Source: Emcibacteraceae bacterium (lineage in GTDB: Bacteria; Pseudomonadota; Alphaproteobacteria; Sphingomonadales; Emcibacteraceae). Taken from it: a DNA stretch of 64,000 nucleotides. Under the pieces are notes generated by a model. It saw nothing but the letters and a program-made list of their open reading frames with translations. It ran no database searches and had not been told where the DNA came from. The position numbers and the translations under genes are program-made. The stretch spans positions 507,501 through 571,500 of the forward strand of contig JAWKXO010000002.1 of the NCBI GenBank assembly GCA_041396985.1, in the 5' to 3' direction. Numbering within the stretch: the stretch's first letter is position 1; every line of letters begins with the position of its first letter. Positions 1-9,173 of this stretch are shown here, in pieces.

Positions 1-893
1 ATCACAAACAATGTTTTAAGAAGTCCAAGGTCTTCAAAACGGTGTTGGTAATCCCCCCCGAATTCCCAATGGAAAGGCCTGTGCTCACGATCCCTCACAA
101 CCAGGCGGGTATTATTGGCCAGAACAAGATTCTGATGATCTGTTTCGATTGTATCATCACCATCAAACTCCAGCTGACCATTAAGGCGGAAAATATCACC
201 ATTTTCTGCATTATATTCAAGGTTGCTGTTTAAGAATAATTTTTTCCGGTCTTTATTGCTACTTAAAGCATTACTTTGTGCCAGAGCACCAACGTTATTA
301 TAAATTGTATCGGCAAAATTCTGGCGTGTTTCCTCGAAAGCAAAATCAGCACCAAATAAATATTTTAAATTACCGGTTTCACCAGTGTGGGTTACTTTTG
401 CAAGCGGATCAACACCGCCCCCTTCTACATAGGCACCACCCGCCGTCCATACTGTATTGGATTTTGAAGCATTTGCTTTCATAACAACATTGATAATCAA
501 GCCCTCACTTTGTACGTCAAGACCGGCTTTTGTACCACGGATTAATTCAATATGACTTACCTGACTTGCCTGAATACGTTTCAGTTGAAGACCAAGAGAA
601 TTTGCTTTGCCTGAAATTCTTTTTCCGTCTATCAAAATTTGGTCCCCATCGGAGCCAAATCCGCGAACGCGGCGGCCAGTGAGCTCTTCATCCGCTTGTG
701 CCAGAAGTGCTGCAGTGCCCGGTACGCTACGGAGCATATCATGCAGAGTAATTGGTTTAAACTGTGTAAAATAGCTCTCTTCATAGACGACGGTAGAGGA
801 ATTATCATCCGATGTAGCTTGTTGTGCCAATGCTGTCGTTGACATTAGAGTTGCTAACGACAAGGCAATAATAGATTTATTGGAAAATACCAC
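1..893 (-). CDS. TonB-dependent receptor, N-terminal part (cut by window edge)
   Basis: This frame stays open to the window edge, giving about 297 N-terminal residues of an outer-membrane TonB-dependent receptor. The start is GTG at 893, chosen because GAGGAG lies just upstream and the product then begins with a clean signal peptide ending in TALA before QQAT. The next in-frame ATG, at 845, falls inside the signal peptide. A plug domain follows: YEESYFTQF, then ITLHDMLRSVPG, then GFGSDGDQILIDGKRISGK, and IELIRG closing the plug. Beta-strand-like segments fill the rest. It is clearly paralogous to the receptor at 5882-8038 (shared ITLxDMLxxVPG and GDQILI motifs). The substrate cannot be read from the sequence. 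Family assignment is secure; the C-terminal barrel lies outside the window. Confidence 0.88.
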   Translation of the reverse strand, partial: MVFSNKSIIALSLATLMSTTALAQQATSDDNSSTVVYEESYFTQFKPITLHDMLRSVPGTAALLAQADEELTGRRVRGFGSDGDQILIDGKRISGKANSLGLQLKRIQASQVSHIELIRGTKAGLDVQSEGLIINVVMKANASKSNTVWTAGGAYVEGGGVDPLAKVTHTGETGNLKYLFGADFAFEETRQNFADTIYNNVGALAQSNALSSNKDRKKLFLNSNLEYNAENGDIFRLNGQLEFDGDDTIETDHQNLVLANNTRLVVRDREHRPFHWEFGGDYQHRFEDLGLLKTLFV

Positions 894-1296
894 TGAGTTC
901 TCCTCACTTCACTTAAGTTATTATATTTACTGTTTGATGTATATATAACGATTTGTTTATGTATGCAGTGCGTACATTTATTAAGAATCATTGTCAATAT
1001 AATTTTTGGAACGTAATATCATAACGCTATATACTCGTCTAGCTAGAAAGTGATCTTATTAGACTAAAGATTATATTGTTTCTAATTTTAACCTAGTTAC
1101 TTACTAATATAAGGTATATTAATAGAATAAATTACTAACATGGAAGCATTTTTGGTTAATTGTACTAATCAAATTAAAAATTATGTTAAAAATAAAAAAA
1201 CAAACTGAATTTTTTTATGGTAGGCTTCATAAGAATATTAAGGGGAAGACTTCTGATTATTGAAACGATAAATGTTAAAAATTTCGGTCAAATTTA
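894..1296. other. Intergenic region between divergent receptor and soeA
   Basis: This AT-rich stretch of about 400 bases separates the leftward receptor from the rightward molybdoenzyme operon, so it should hold both promoters. It contains an imperfect palindrome at 960-976 and, next to it, a TTGACA-like hexamer on the minus strand (993-998) inside sequence resembling an AATGATTCT iron-box core. No convincing RNA gene or ORF is seen. A very short reading frame (ATG at 1272, 11 codons) overlaps the soeA start in another frame and is probably meaningless. Confidence 0.5.
960..976. promoter_or_regulatory. Imperfect palindrome upstream of receptor gene, possible operator
   Basis: TGTATGCA and TGCGTACA flank a single G, giving an inverted repeat with 7 of 8 pairs matched. 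It sits about 70 bases upstream of the receptor GTG start, where a repressor site would be expected. No known regulator motif is recognised with certainty; a metal-responsive regulator would be typical for a receptor gene. Confidence 0.3.
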
Positions 1297-4173
1297 ATGA
1301 CGGCTAGAATCAAAAATACCATTAAAACAACAACATGTTATATGTGTGCCTGTCGTTGTGGCATTAATGTGCATCTAAAAGACGGACGAGTGAAATATAT
1401 TGAAGGGAATCCTGACCACCCTGTGAACAAAGGAGTTCTTTGCGCCAAAGGGTCCGCGGGTATCATGCAGCATTATTCGCCGGCCCGCCTGACGTCACCT
1501 CTTAAAAGAGTGGGGCCAAGGGGAAGCGGTGAATTTGAAGAAATTTCATGGGATGAGGCCATGGAAATTGCGACCGGGAAGCTTAGAGCTGTTCGTGAAA
1601 AAGACCCCAAGCGCTTGGCATTTTTTACCGGACGCGATCAAAGTCAGGCGCTTACCGGATGGTTCTCAGCCAAATTTGGTACCCATAATTACGCGGCCCA
1701 TGGTGGTTTCTGTTCGGTAAATATGGCCGCTGCAGGTCTTTATACGATTGGGGGGTCATTCTGGGAATTTGGGGAGCCGGATTGGCATAAGACAAAATAT
1801 TTCATGATGTTTGGTGTTGCGGAAGATCATGACAGTAACCCGATTAAAAAGGGTATTGGCACCATTAAATCCCGTATTGGGACAAAATATGTATCGGTTA
1901 ATCCGGTGCAGTCAGGCTATGCGGCAATTGCCGATGAATGGCTCGGTATAAGGCCGGGTACAGACGGTTTGTTTATCGGGGCATTGATTTCCGAGCTTTT
2001 AAAAGCGGAGAAAATAGACTGGGATTTTCTCATTCGATATACCAATAGTCCGTGGCTGGTCATTGACAATCCCGGGGCTGAGAATAATGGATTATTTGCG
2101 AGAGACGGTGAAGGAAATTCCCTCTGCTTTGATCAGTCCGTTGTAAAAATAACCACCATGAAAGTTGGAAAATCAAAGCCGGCTTTGGTAGGGGACTTTC
2201 AACTTGATGACGGGACAAAAGTGGTGCCTGCGTTTCAATATATCATTCAGGAGTTTCTGGGCGAAAAATATGAGCCTGAAAAAGTATCTAAACAGACCGG
2301 CATTCCTGCCCATGATATTGAACGTATTGCCGCCGAATTGGCTGAAGCTGCTTTTGCAGATGAAGAATGTCTGAATATTCCTTGGACTGACAGTTACGGC
2401 AATAAGCATAAAAAAACAGTTGTCCGTCCGGTTTCTTTTCATGCAATGCGTGGCATAGCTGCCCATAAAAACGGTTTTGAAACATGCCGGATGCTTCATC
2501 TGCTGCAAATGTTACTGGGGGCAATTGATCGCCCTGGTTCATTCAGATATAAGCCACCTTTTCCCCGTCCGACACCGCCCCATAAAAAAATGGCAAAGCA
2601 GTCTGCCGGACCAAATGAAAGTCTTTCTCTTGAGCCACTTGGCTTTCCGGCTGGACCGGAAGACCTGGCTGTTGATGAAAAAGGGGAGCCAACCCGACTT
2701 GATAAAGCCTTTTCCTGGGAATATCCGCTCGCTATCCACGGAATGATGCATATGGTTCTGCATAATGCGTGGGCAGGGGACCCCTATAAAATAGATGTAC
2801 TGATGATGTATATGGCCAATATGGCCTGGAATTCATCAATGAATGTTGGTAATGCCATTAAATATATGACTGATAAAGACCCTGAAACCGGTGACTATAA
2901 AATTCCTTACATTATTTATTCAGATGCTTTTTATTCAGAAACGGTGCCCTATGCCGACCTGATCCTGCCGGATACCACTTACCTTGAACGCTGGGACGCC
3001 ATTTCAATGCTAGACAGGCCCATCGGTACGGCAGAGGCTGCAGCAGATTCGATCAGGCAGCCGGTCGTTGAGCCTGATCGCGATGTAAGACCGTTCCAGG
3101 ATGTTGTGCTTGATTTGGGAGCCAGGCTCGGGCTTCCGGGTATGGTTGATGATAAAGGTGAACCATTATATCCAGGTGGCTATAGCGATTATCTTACGCA
3201 CCACGAACGGGCACCGGGGGTAGGCCCTCTTTCTGGCTGGCGCGGAGAGGATGGCCTAAGTCAGGGCAAAGGTGCACCCAATGAAAATCAGCTTAAAAAA
3301 TATATTGAAAATGGCTGTTACTGGGAATTCGAACTGGATGAAAAAGAACAATATAACCGTTTTGCCAATAAAGCCTATCATGAGACCGCAACCAAAATGG
3401 GCTGGATGGGGGCGCCGGAGCCGATTGTTCTGAATGTTTATAATGAAATGCTACAGAAATTTCATCTGGCGGCAGAAGGGCATGGAGAGCACGTGCCGCC
3501 AAAACATGCCAGAGAGCGGATCAGAAAATATTTTAATCCGGTGCCAACATGGTACCCGGTTCAGGAACAGGTTGACAGTAACAGCAAAAACTATCCATTG
3601 ACGGCACTGACCCAGCGCCCGGCCCATATGTATCATTCATGGGGAGGGCAGAACGCATGGTTAAGGCAGCTTACTGCTCAGAATTATCTTTATGTAAACA
3701 GCCGCTGGGCAAAAAGCAGGAATATTGATGATCTGGATTGGGTCTGGGTTAGAAGTCCGCATGGTGAAGTAAAGGTTCAGGCAAAATATATGGATGGTCT
3801 AAATGAAGCGACTGTCTGGACCTGGAATGCCATCGGTAAAAGGCGTGGGGCTTGGGCACTTGATGAAAATTCACCAGAATTTAAAAAAGCCTTTCTGCTC
3901 AATCATGTCATATCAGAAAATCTGAAAACAGATGAAGGCGAGACAAGGTCAAATTCAGATCCTGTCACCGGGCAGGGTGCATGGTTTGACACGCGGGTTA
4001 AAGTCGAGCGGGCTGATGATCAGAAGAAAGACCGGACTTCGCCGCTTCTTGATCCGGTAAAGTTTTACGATAAATTCGACCGCCCGGATGTGCTGAATTA
4101 TGGATTTAAAAAAGATATGTCCTTTGAGCAGGAGGAAAGATCGCTTGGTACGAAAAGGGAGAGCTCGAAATGA
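1297..4173 (+). CDS. soeA: Molybdopterin oxidoreductase catalytic subunit, probable sulfite dehydrogenase SoeA
   Basis: This 958-residue protein is a DMSO-reductase-superfamily molybdenum enzyme. Residues 14, 17, 21 and 49 form the N-terminal [4Fe-4S] motif C-x2-C-x3-C-x27-C. Cys139 in HGGFCSVN is the likely Mo ligand, and the C-terminal region carries a molydopterin-dinucleotide-binding-like domain (around residues 770-880). There is no twin-arginine signal, so the subunit should stay in the cytoplasm. That feature, the size, and the following 243-residue ferredoxin and DmsC-type anchor match SoeABC, which oxidises sulfite to sulfate and passes electrons to the quinone pool. Polysulfide, thiosulfate and DMSO reductases are the alternatives, but their catalytic subunits are normally Tat-exported. 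No strong ribosome site precedes the ATG. The superfamily is certain; the sulfite specificity is inferred. Confidence 0.8.
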   Translation: MTARIKNTIKTTTCYMCACRCGINVHLKDGRVKYIEGNPDHPVNKGVLCAKGSAGIMQHYSPARLTSPLKRVGPRGSGEFEEISWDEAMEIATGKLRAVREKDPKRLAFFTGRDQSQALTGWFSAKFGTHNYAAHGGFCSVNMAAAGLYTIGGSFWEFGEPDWHKTKYFMMFGVAEDHDSNPIKKGIGTIKSRIGTKYVSVNPVQSGYAAIADEWLGIRPGTDGLFIGALISELLKAEKIDWDFLIRYTNSPWLVIDNPGAENNGLFARDGEGNSLCFDQSVVKITTMKVGKSKPALVGDFQLDDGTKVVPAFQYIIQEFLGEKYEPEKVSKQTGIPAHDIERIAAELAEAAFADEECLNIPWTDSYGNKHKKTVVRPVSFHAMRGIAAHKNGFETCRMLHLLQMLLGAIDRPGSFRYKPPFPRPTPPHKKMAKQSAGPNESLSLEPLGFPAGPEDLAVDEKGEPTRLDKAFSWEYPLAIHGMMHMVLHNAWAGDPYKIDVLMMYMANMAWNSSMNVGNAIKYMTDKDPETGDYKIPYIIYSDAFYSETVPYADLILPDTTYLERWDAISMLDRPIGTAEAAADSIRQPVVEPDRDVRPFQDVVLDLGARLGLPGMVDDKGEPLYPGGYSDYLTHHERAPGVGPLSGWRGEDGLSQGKGAPNENQLKKYIENGCYWEFELDEKEQYNRFANKAYHETATKMGWMGAPEPIVLNVYNEMLQKFHLAAEGHGEHVPPKHARERIRKYFNPVPTWYPVQEQVDSNSKNYPLTALTQRPAHMYHSWGGQNAWLRQLTAQNYLYVNSRWAKSRNIDDLDWVWVRSPHGEVKVQAKYMDGLNEATVWTWNAIGKRRGAWALDENSPEFKKAFLLNHVISENLKTDEGETRSNSDPVTGQGAWFDTRVKVERADDQKKDRTSPLLDPVKFYDKFDRPDVLNYGFKKDMSFEQEERSLGTKRESSK

Positions 4174-4901
4174 CAAGTCTTCCGGATAAAACAGATAAAA
4201 AACTGGGGTTGCTGATAGATCTTAACGTCTGCGTTGGCTGCCATGCCTGCGCGGTAAATTGTAAAGAATGGAACACAGGTGGTATAACCGGCCCGATGGA
4301 GGATTTAAAACCTTACGGTGATGATCCAAGTGGTGTCTGGTATAACCGTATCCATAGTTATGAGTTCAAAAAAGAAAAAGAAGCGGATCGTACGGTTTAT
4401 TTCCCTAAATCCTGTCTGCATTGCGAAGATGCGCCTTGCGTAACAGTATGTCCAACCGGTGCTTCGTTAAAAAGATCGGAAGACGGCATCGTACTTGTTA
4501 ATCCTGATGTCTGTATCGGTTGCAAGCTTTGTTCATGGGCCTGTCCTTACGGGGCACGCGAATATGATACGTCTGCCGGTGTCATGCAGAAATGCACGCT
4601 TTGTATTGATAAAATTTATGATGAAAATATTCCGTTAGATCGGCGGCTACCGTCCTGTGTTTCAACCTGCCCCGCCGGTGCGCGGCATTTTGGTGATTTT
4701 GCCGACCCGGAGTCCAATGTTTCAAAGCTGGCAGCAGAATATGATGGCCGTGAATTATTCCCGGAGATGGAAACCAAACCGGTTAATAAGTATCTTCCAC
4801 CACGCAAAAGGGAAAAGCACGAAGACAGAAGGCTGACACCAAAAGTAGCAACAGTTAAAGATGCTTTGCTCAAATGGGCAAAATTGGATTTTACAGGATA
4901 A
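4170..4901 (+). CDS. soeB: Four-cluster ferredoxin subunit, probable SoeB
   Basis: This 243-residue electron-transfer subunit has four cysteine clusters of the DmsB/NrfC/PsrB type. The first is C21-x2-C24-x2-C27-x3-C31; then come CLHCEDAPCVTVC, CIGCKLCSWAC, and a pair split between CTLC and CVSTC. It would carry electrons from the catalytic subunit to the membrane anchor. Its ATG overlaps the soeA stop (ATGA at 4170-4173), implying translational coupling. No signal sequence is present, consistent with a complex on the cytoplasmic face. The fold is certain; the SoeB name depends on the assignment of the catalytic subunit. Confidence 0.82.
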   Translation: MTSLPDKTDKKLGLLIDLNVCVGCHACAVNCKEWNTGGITGPMEDLKPYGDDPSGVWYNRIHSYEFKKEKEADRTVYFPKSCLHCEDAPCVTVCPTGASLKRSEDGIVLVNPDVCIGCKLCSWACPYGAREYDTSAGVMQKCTLCIDKIYDENIPLDRRLPSCVSTCPAGARHFGDFADPESNVSKLAAEYDGRELFPEMETKPVNKYLPPRKREKHEDRRLTPKVATVKDALLKWAKLDFTG

Positions 4902-4905
4902 AGAC

Positions 4906-5808
4906 ATGCATCCAGCATTATCAGTGATTATATTTACGACATTTTCAGGAATGGGTTACGGTCTGTTTATCTGGCTTTGCGGCAATATTCTTAATGGAAC
5001 TGCGCCGGATAAAATATCGATTGTAGAGAGCTCTCTTTTATCCATAATATTGGTTGGTGCCGGACTTCTTTCTTCAACATTTCACTTGGGACACCCTGAA
5101 CGGGCCTGGCGTGCTTTCAGCCAGTGGCGATCATCCTGGCTAAGCCGGGAAGGGGTTATGTCAATCCTGACTTTTATCCCAATGATTTTTATCTGCGGGC
5201 AGACATATTTTGATCTGGGATTTGAGAATCTGATTGGACCGATGGCTATAGCCGGAATTATAGGGTCATTAGTAACAATTTTTACCACCAGTATGATTTA
5301 TGCATCACTTAAAGCAATTCCGGCATGGCGTAATATATGGGTGGTCATCGGCTTTCAGGTTTATGCTTTATCATCCGGCGGGGTCGCCTATATTATGTTT
5401 TCCAACTGGCAGTATTATTTATATGTCATTCTTTTGCTTATTATTTCATTGGTCGTAAAGGTTATGACCTGGATTTCCATTGATAAACACCGCGGCAAAT
5501 ATAAGCGCGAAGATGCTCTGGGCCTGCCTGATTTTGGTAAAGCAAAACCTTTTGAGCCTGCCCACTCACAGAAAAATTATCTTCAGCGTGAAATGGGGTA
5601 TGATTTAGATCCTAAACGCAGAACACTCATGCGTTGGATTGCATTGGGCTTTGGTTTTATTATCCCGGCAATTATGCTTTACAGGGGAGATCCTGTCTTA
5701 CCAATTATTACTCTGATCTGTCTTATTGGCATGATGGCAGAACGTTGGCTGTTTTTTGCAGAAGCCGAGCATGTTGTCAGGCTCTATTATGACAGAGAGA
5801 GAGTTTAA
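4906..5808 (+). CDS. soeC: DmsC-type membrane anchor, probable SoeC
   Basis: This is a 300-residue integral membrane protein with about eight hydrophobic helices, beginning MHPALSVIIFTTFSG, a start typical of DmsC-family anchors. It would hold the complex in the membrane and reduce or oxidise quinone. I chose the ATG at 4906, four bases after the soeB stop, over the upstream in-frame ATG at 4861: 4861 lies inside soeB, and the family N-terminus begins at MHPA. Conserved features include the STFHLGHPERAWRAF segment near residue 60 and WLSREG near 80. It completes a three-gene operon. Confidence 0.82.
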   Translation: MHPALSVIIFTTFSGMGYGLFIWLCGNILNGTAPDKISIVESSLLSIILVGAGLLSSTFHLGHPERAWRAFSQWRSSWLSREGVMSILTFIPMIFICGQTYFDLGFENLIGPMAIAGIIGSLVTIFTTSMIYASLKAIPAWRNIWVVIGFQVYALSSGGVAYIMFSNWQYYLYVILLLIISLVVKVMTWISIDKHRGKYKREDALGLPDFGKAKPFEPAHSQKNYLQREMGYDLDPKRRTLMRWIALGFGFIIPAIMLYRGDPVLPIITLICLIGMMAERWLFFAEAEHVVRLYYDRERV

Positions 5809-5881
5809 TCCTAAATTTGTGGTATTATTATATTTCTTTTGATATAGAGTAACATCAAACGAAATATCGGGTATATAATTA

Positions 5882-8038
5882 ATGAAAAATAAGCTTGTTA
5901 AGGCCGCACTGCTCTGTTCGATTGCGGCAATGCCAAATATGGTCAATGCACAATCTGCGGCAAATGATGATTCAGTTGTCATTTATGAAAAAGATTATTT
6001 TACCAAATATGATCCGGTAACGCTTCTTGATATGTTGCAGAGAGTGCCTGGAGTTCAGGCAATTCTGGACAGTAATAACCGTAATAACAATGGCGGTGGC
6101 ACGGCCCGGGGTGGACAGCAAGAACGAGGCTTTGGTTCAGGTGGCGATCAGATACTGATTAATAACAAGCGCCTTGCCGGGAAGGAAAATAATATTAACA
6201 GTGCGCTTCAGCGCATCTCAGCAACACAAGTTCAGCGCGTTGAAATTATCCGCGGGGCGTCGGGGGACCTGGATGTTCAGAGTCAGGGACTTGTCGTGAA
6301 TGTTATCATGGAAGAGGGGGCATCCACATCCAGCACCTTCTGGAATATAGGCGGAAAATATTCTGTAGATTATGCTTTTTCCCCGGATATTCAAGTTTCC
6401 CATAACGGCTCCAGTGGAAATCTGGATTATATGTTCGGGGTTGAGGCAAAACAGGGACAACATATAGAACACCGTGATGATACTTATTTTACGCCTGATC
6501 GTGTAAAGACAGAGATACAGGAACGCAAAACCAACAATATTATGAAATATATCAGACTGAATTCCAATCTTTCTTATAGTTGGGATAGTGGTGACGAGCT
6601 TCGTTTGAACGGCCAGTTTGAACCAGGCAAATATACCAAACGTGAACCGCGCTTTAGTGAACTGGTCAATGCGCCTAGAACATTTCAGGACTGGAGCGAG
6701 GATCAGACCTCACAAAAATGGGAAGTCGGTGGGGATTATACCCATAAATTTGATGGGCTTGGTACCTGGAAAACACTTTTTATCATAAACAGGGACCGAA
6801 TTGATAAGAATGAACTTTATCAGAATGTATTTGATACAGGAAATATCCCTGTTTTCAGTGATAACGAGTACCGGGTCAAAAAAGAAAAAATTGTTCGAAG
6901 CTCACTCACCATGAGCATTTTTGATAATCAGCTTCTTGAGGTTGGTGGTGAAGCAGCCATCAATAATTTTGATAAGATTTTCACCAATGAAGATTATGAT
7001 TTGGGAGCTTATACGGTAACTGTGAATGACGACGTCGCAGTGAAAGAAAATCGTTTTGAAGCCTTTGCCAATCATACGCTTAATATTTCTACCAATATGG
7101 TTCTGCAAAGCTCACTTATTGGAGAGTTTTCTAAAATCAGCTCGCTGACTGTTCCTCTTATCGGGGCCAATATTGAAAAAAGTAAAAAATTCAGTTTCTT
7201 AAAACCACGGCTTGATTTCAGATACGATGTTACCGGACGTGACCAGTTGCGGGCATCAGTGGAAAAGAAAGTCAGTCAGCTGGATTTCCAGAATTTTGTT
7301 GCCACTTATGATACCAATAATGATGTTTTGCGGCTCGGAAATACAGGGATTGTACCAGAAAAGTCATGGAATTATAGTATCGCATATGAACACCGTCTGA
7401 TAAATGATGCCGGGGCATTACAGGTTGAGTTTTTCTACCGCGACATAAAAGATTTTATTGAACTGGTTGATTTTACGGAATTTTATGATGAAAACGGAGT
7501 GGCAATTCCCCGTGCAGATATTGTACCGGTATCCAAATCAGGGAATATCCCGAAAGCGCGTTCGTACGGTATTAAAACGACTGGAAGCCTGCGCCTAGGA
7601 TTTATCGGTATTCCTGAGGCGGTATTCAGTATTGATCATACATGGGAAGATTCCGATGTCATTGATCAGTTCAGCGGCGTTCACCGGCCGTTTAAGTGGA
7701 AAAGCGCTCATCTTTTTACTTTTAATTATCGCCATGACATTACGGACTGGGGTTTCTCATATGGTGTTAAAGGGACCTTGAAAAGCAGAAACGGACGTCA
7801 TGAGATCAATGAGGTTAACAGCACCTATAACGGCGATTTATATGAGGCGTTTGCAGAGCTGAAAATCTGGAATGATTATAAGCTTATTTTCAAATTCGAG
7901 CATATCACGCCGCTAAAATACACCACAGATGTTAAAGTTTATAAGGATCATATTCGCTATAATGACCTTGATCATCTTGAAACCAACAACTGGCGATATG
8001 TGAAGGAATATTCTGTCTTTCTGCAGGGTACGTTTTAA
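5882..8038 (+). CDS. TonB-dependent receptor
   Basis: This 718-residue outer-membrane receptor has a signal peptide of about 24 residues ending MVNA-QSAA. The plug region runs from about residue 30 (YEKDYFTKYDPVTLLDML) to about 145, with RGFGSGGDQILINNKRL and VEIIRG. The 22-strand barrel ends in a C-terminal phenylalanine (VFLQGTF), as expected for BAM-dependent assembly. No N-terminal STN signalling domain is present. It starts 73 bases after soeC in the same direction, so it could be read through from the molybdoenzyme operon. It is paralogous to the receptor at 1-893. The ligand is unknown. Its stop codon overlaps the stop of the convergent CoA-transferase gene at a shared TTAA. Confidence 0.9.
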   Translation: MKNKLVKAALLCSIAAMPNMVNAQSAANDDSVVIYEKDYFTKYDPVTLLDMLQRVPGVQAILDSNNRNNNGGGTARGGQQERGFGSGGDQILINNKRLAGKENNINSALQRISATQVQRVEIIRGASGDLDVQSQGLVVNVIMEEGASTSSTFWNIGGKYSVDYAFSPDIQVSHNGSSGNLDYMFGVEAKQGQHIEHRDDTYFTPDRVKTEIQERKTNNIMKYIRLNSNLSYSWDSGDELRLNGQFEPGKYTKREPRFSELVNAPRTFQDWSEDQTSQKWEVGGDYTHKFDGLGTWKTLFIINRDRIDKNELYQNVFDTGNIPVFSDNEYRVKKEKIVRSSLTMSIFDNQLLEVGGEAAINNFDKIFTNEDYDLGAYTVTVNDDVAVKENRFEAFANHTLNISTNMVLQSSLIGEFSKISSLTVPLIGANIEKSKKFSFLKPRLDFRYDVTGRDQLRASVEKKVSQLDFQNFVATYDTNNDVLRLGNTGIVPEKSWNYSIAYEHRLINDAGALQVEFFYRDIKDFIELVDFTEFYDENGVAIPRADIVPVSKSGNIPKARSYGIKTTGSLRLGFIGIPEAVFSIDHTWEDSDVIDQFSGVHRPFKWKSAHLFTFNYRHDITDWGFSYGVKGTLKSRNGRHEINEVNSTYNGDLYEAFAELKIWNDYKLIFKFEHITPLKYTTDVKVYKDHIRYNDLDHLETNNWRYVKEYSVFLQGTF

Positions 8039-9171
8039 GATTTAAGCTTTGGTGGAGATATTTTATACTCTATCGGCGTTTTGGAATAATTAATCGGGTT
8101 TGCGATGATGGGCGTATTTGTTCCGTCTTCGTCTTCTATTCTTCGAACGAGATTGCGACTGATGACCTGAGGGTCTGATAATATCTGTTCAAGATTATTT
8201 ACAGGACCACATGGAACATTGTGTTTTTCCAGGATATCTATCCATTCTTCTGTTGTTTTCTGGTTGATGACAGCATTAATTTCTGAAATCAGTGTCTCTC
8301 TATTTTTTACCCTTGCTGCATTGGTTTTATACCGGTCATCTTCCGCCCATGACTGACCGGTGAGTACGGAAAAATTTTTAAACTGAACATCATTGCCAAT
8401 GGCCAGAACCATTTCACCGTCTTTTGTTTTAAACGTCTGATAGGGGACAATACTGACATGGGCGTTTCCATGCCGTTTGGGGATGTCGCCACTTACCAGA
8501 TAATTGGATGTGTGGTTGGCAAGCATGGCAATCTGACAGTCAAGCAGGGCAAGATCAATATATTGTCCTTCCCCTGTCTGGTCACGATGGGCAAGAGCAC
8601 CCAGAATGCCTATTGTTGCATACATTCCTGTCATGATATCGGCAATGGCGACACCAACCTTTTGTGGCCCGCCACCATTTTCATCGCTGTCCCCGGTGAT
8701 ACTCATCATTCCGCCCATAGCCTGGATCATGAAATCATAACCCGCCCGGTTGGCATAGGGGCCGGTTTGTCCAAATCCGGTTATGGAACAATAAATAAGT
8801 CCGGGATTAAGCGCTTTTAGGCTGTCATAATCAAGTCCATATTTTTTTAGCCCGCCAACTTTATAATTCTCAACGACAATATCAGCATTGGTGACAAGAT
8901 TTTGAATTTCGGCCTGCCCCTGTGGGGTGGTAATATCAATAAACAGTGATTTTTTATTTCGGTTCGCACAAAGGAAATAAGCGGCATCACCTTGGCTGCC
9001 ATCATTGTTTTTTTGAAATGGAGGTCCCCAGTGACGGGTATCGTCACCAACACTGGGACGCTCTATTTTAATAACTTCCGCGCCCATATCCCCCAGGATC
9101 TGTGTGGACCACGGACCCGCAAGAACACGGCTAAGGTCAAGTACTTTGATATGGCTTAGCGGTCCTGCCAT
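8035..9171 (-). CDS. CaiB/BaiF family III CoA-transferase
   Basis: This 378-residue family III CoA-transferase has the N-terminal LSRVLAGPWSTQILGDMGAEVIKIE signature region and the catalytic aspartate, Asp178, in VAIADIMTG. It follows the glutaryl-CoA dehydrogenase gene by two bases. That pairing suggests succinyl-CoA:glutarate CoA-transferase activity, converting free glutarate to glutaryl-CoA for the dehydrogenase. The family is certain; the substrate is inferred from context only, since members with formyl-CoA, carnitine and mesaconate substrates look alike. Confidence 0.88.
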   Translation of the reverse strand: MAGPLSHIKVLDLSRVLAGPWSTQILGDMGAEVIKIERPSVGDDTRHWGPPFQKNNDGSQGDAAYFLCANRNKKSLFIDITTPQGQAEIQNLVTNADIVVENYKVGGLKKYGLDYDSLKALNPGLIYCSITGFGQTGPYANRAGYDFMIQAMGGMMSITGDSDENGGGPQKVGVAIADIMTGMYATIGILGALAHRDQTGEGQYIDLALLDCQIAMLANHTSNYLVSGDIPKRHGNAHVSIVPYQTFKTKDGEMVLAIGNDVQFKNFSVLTGQSWAEDDRYKTNAARVKNRETLISEINAVINQKTTEEWIDILEKHNVPCGPVNNLEQILSDPQVISRNLVRRIEDEDGTNTPIIANPINYSKTPIEYKISPPKLKS

Positions 9172-9173
9172 GA

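Noticed and set aside
1297..5808. Naming the molybdoenzyme a polysulfide or thiosulfate reductase
   Set aside because: Those catalytic subunits normally have a Tat signal, absent here, and the anchor is DmsC-like rather than typical NrfD.
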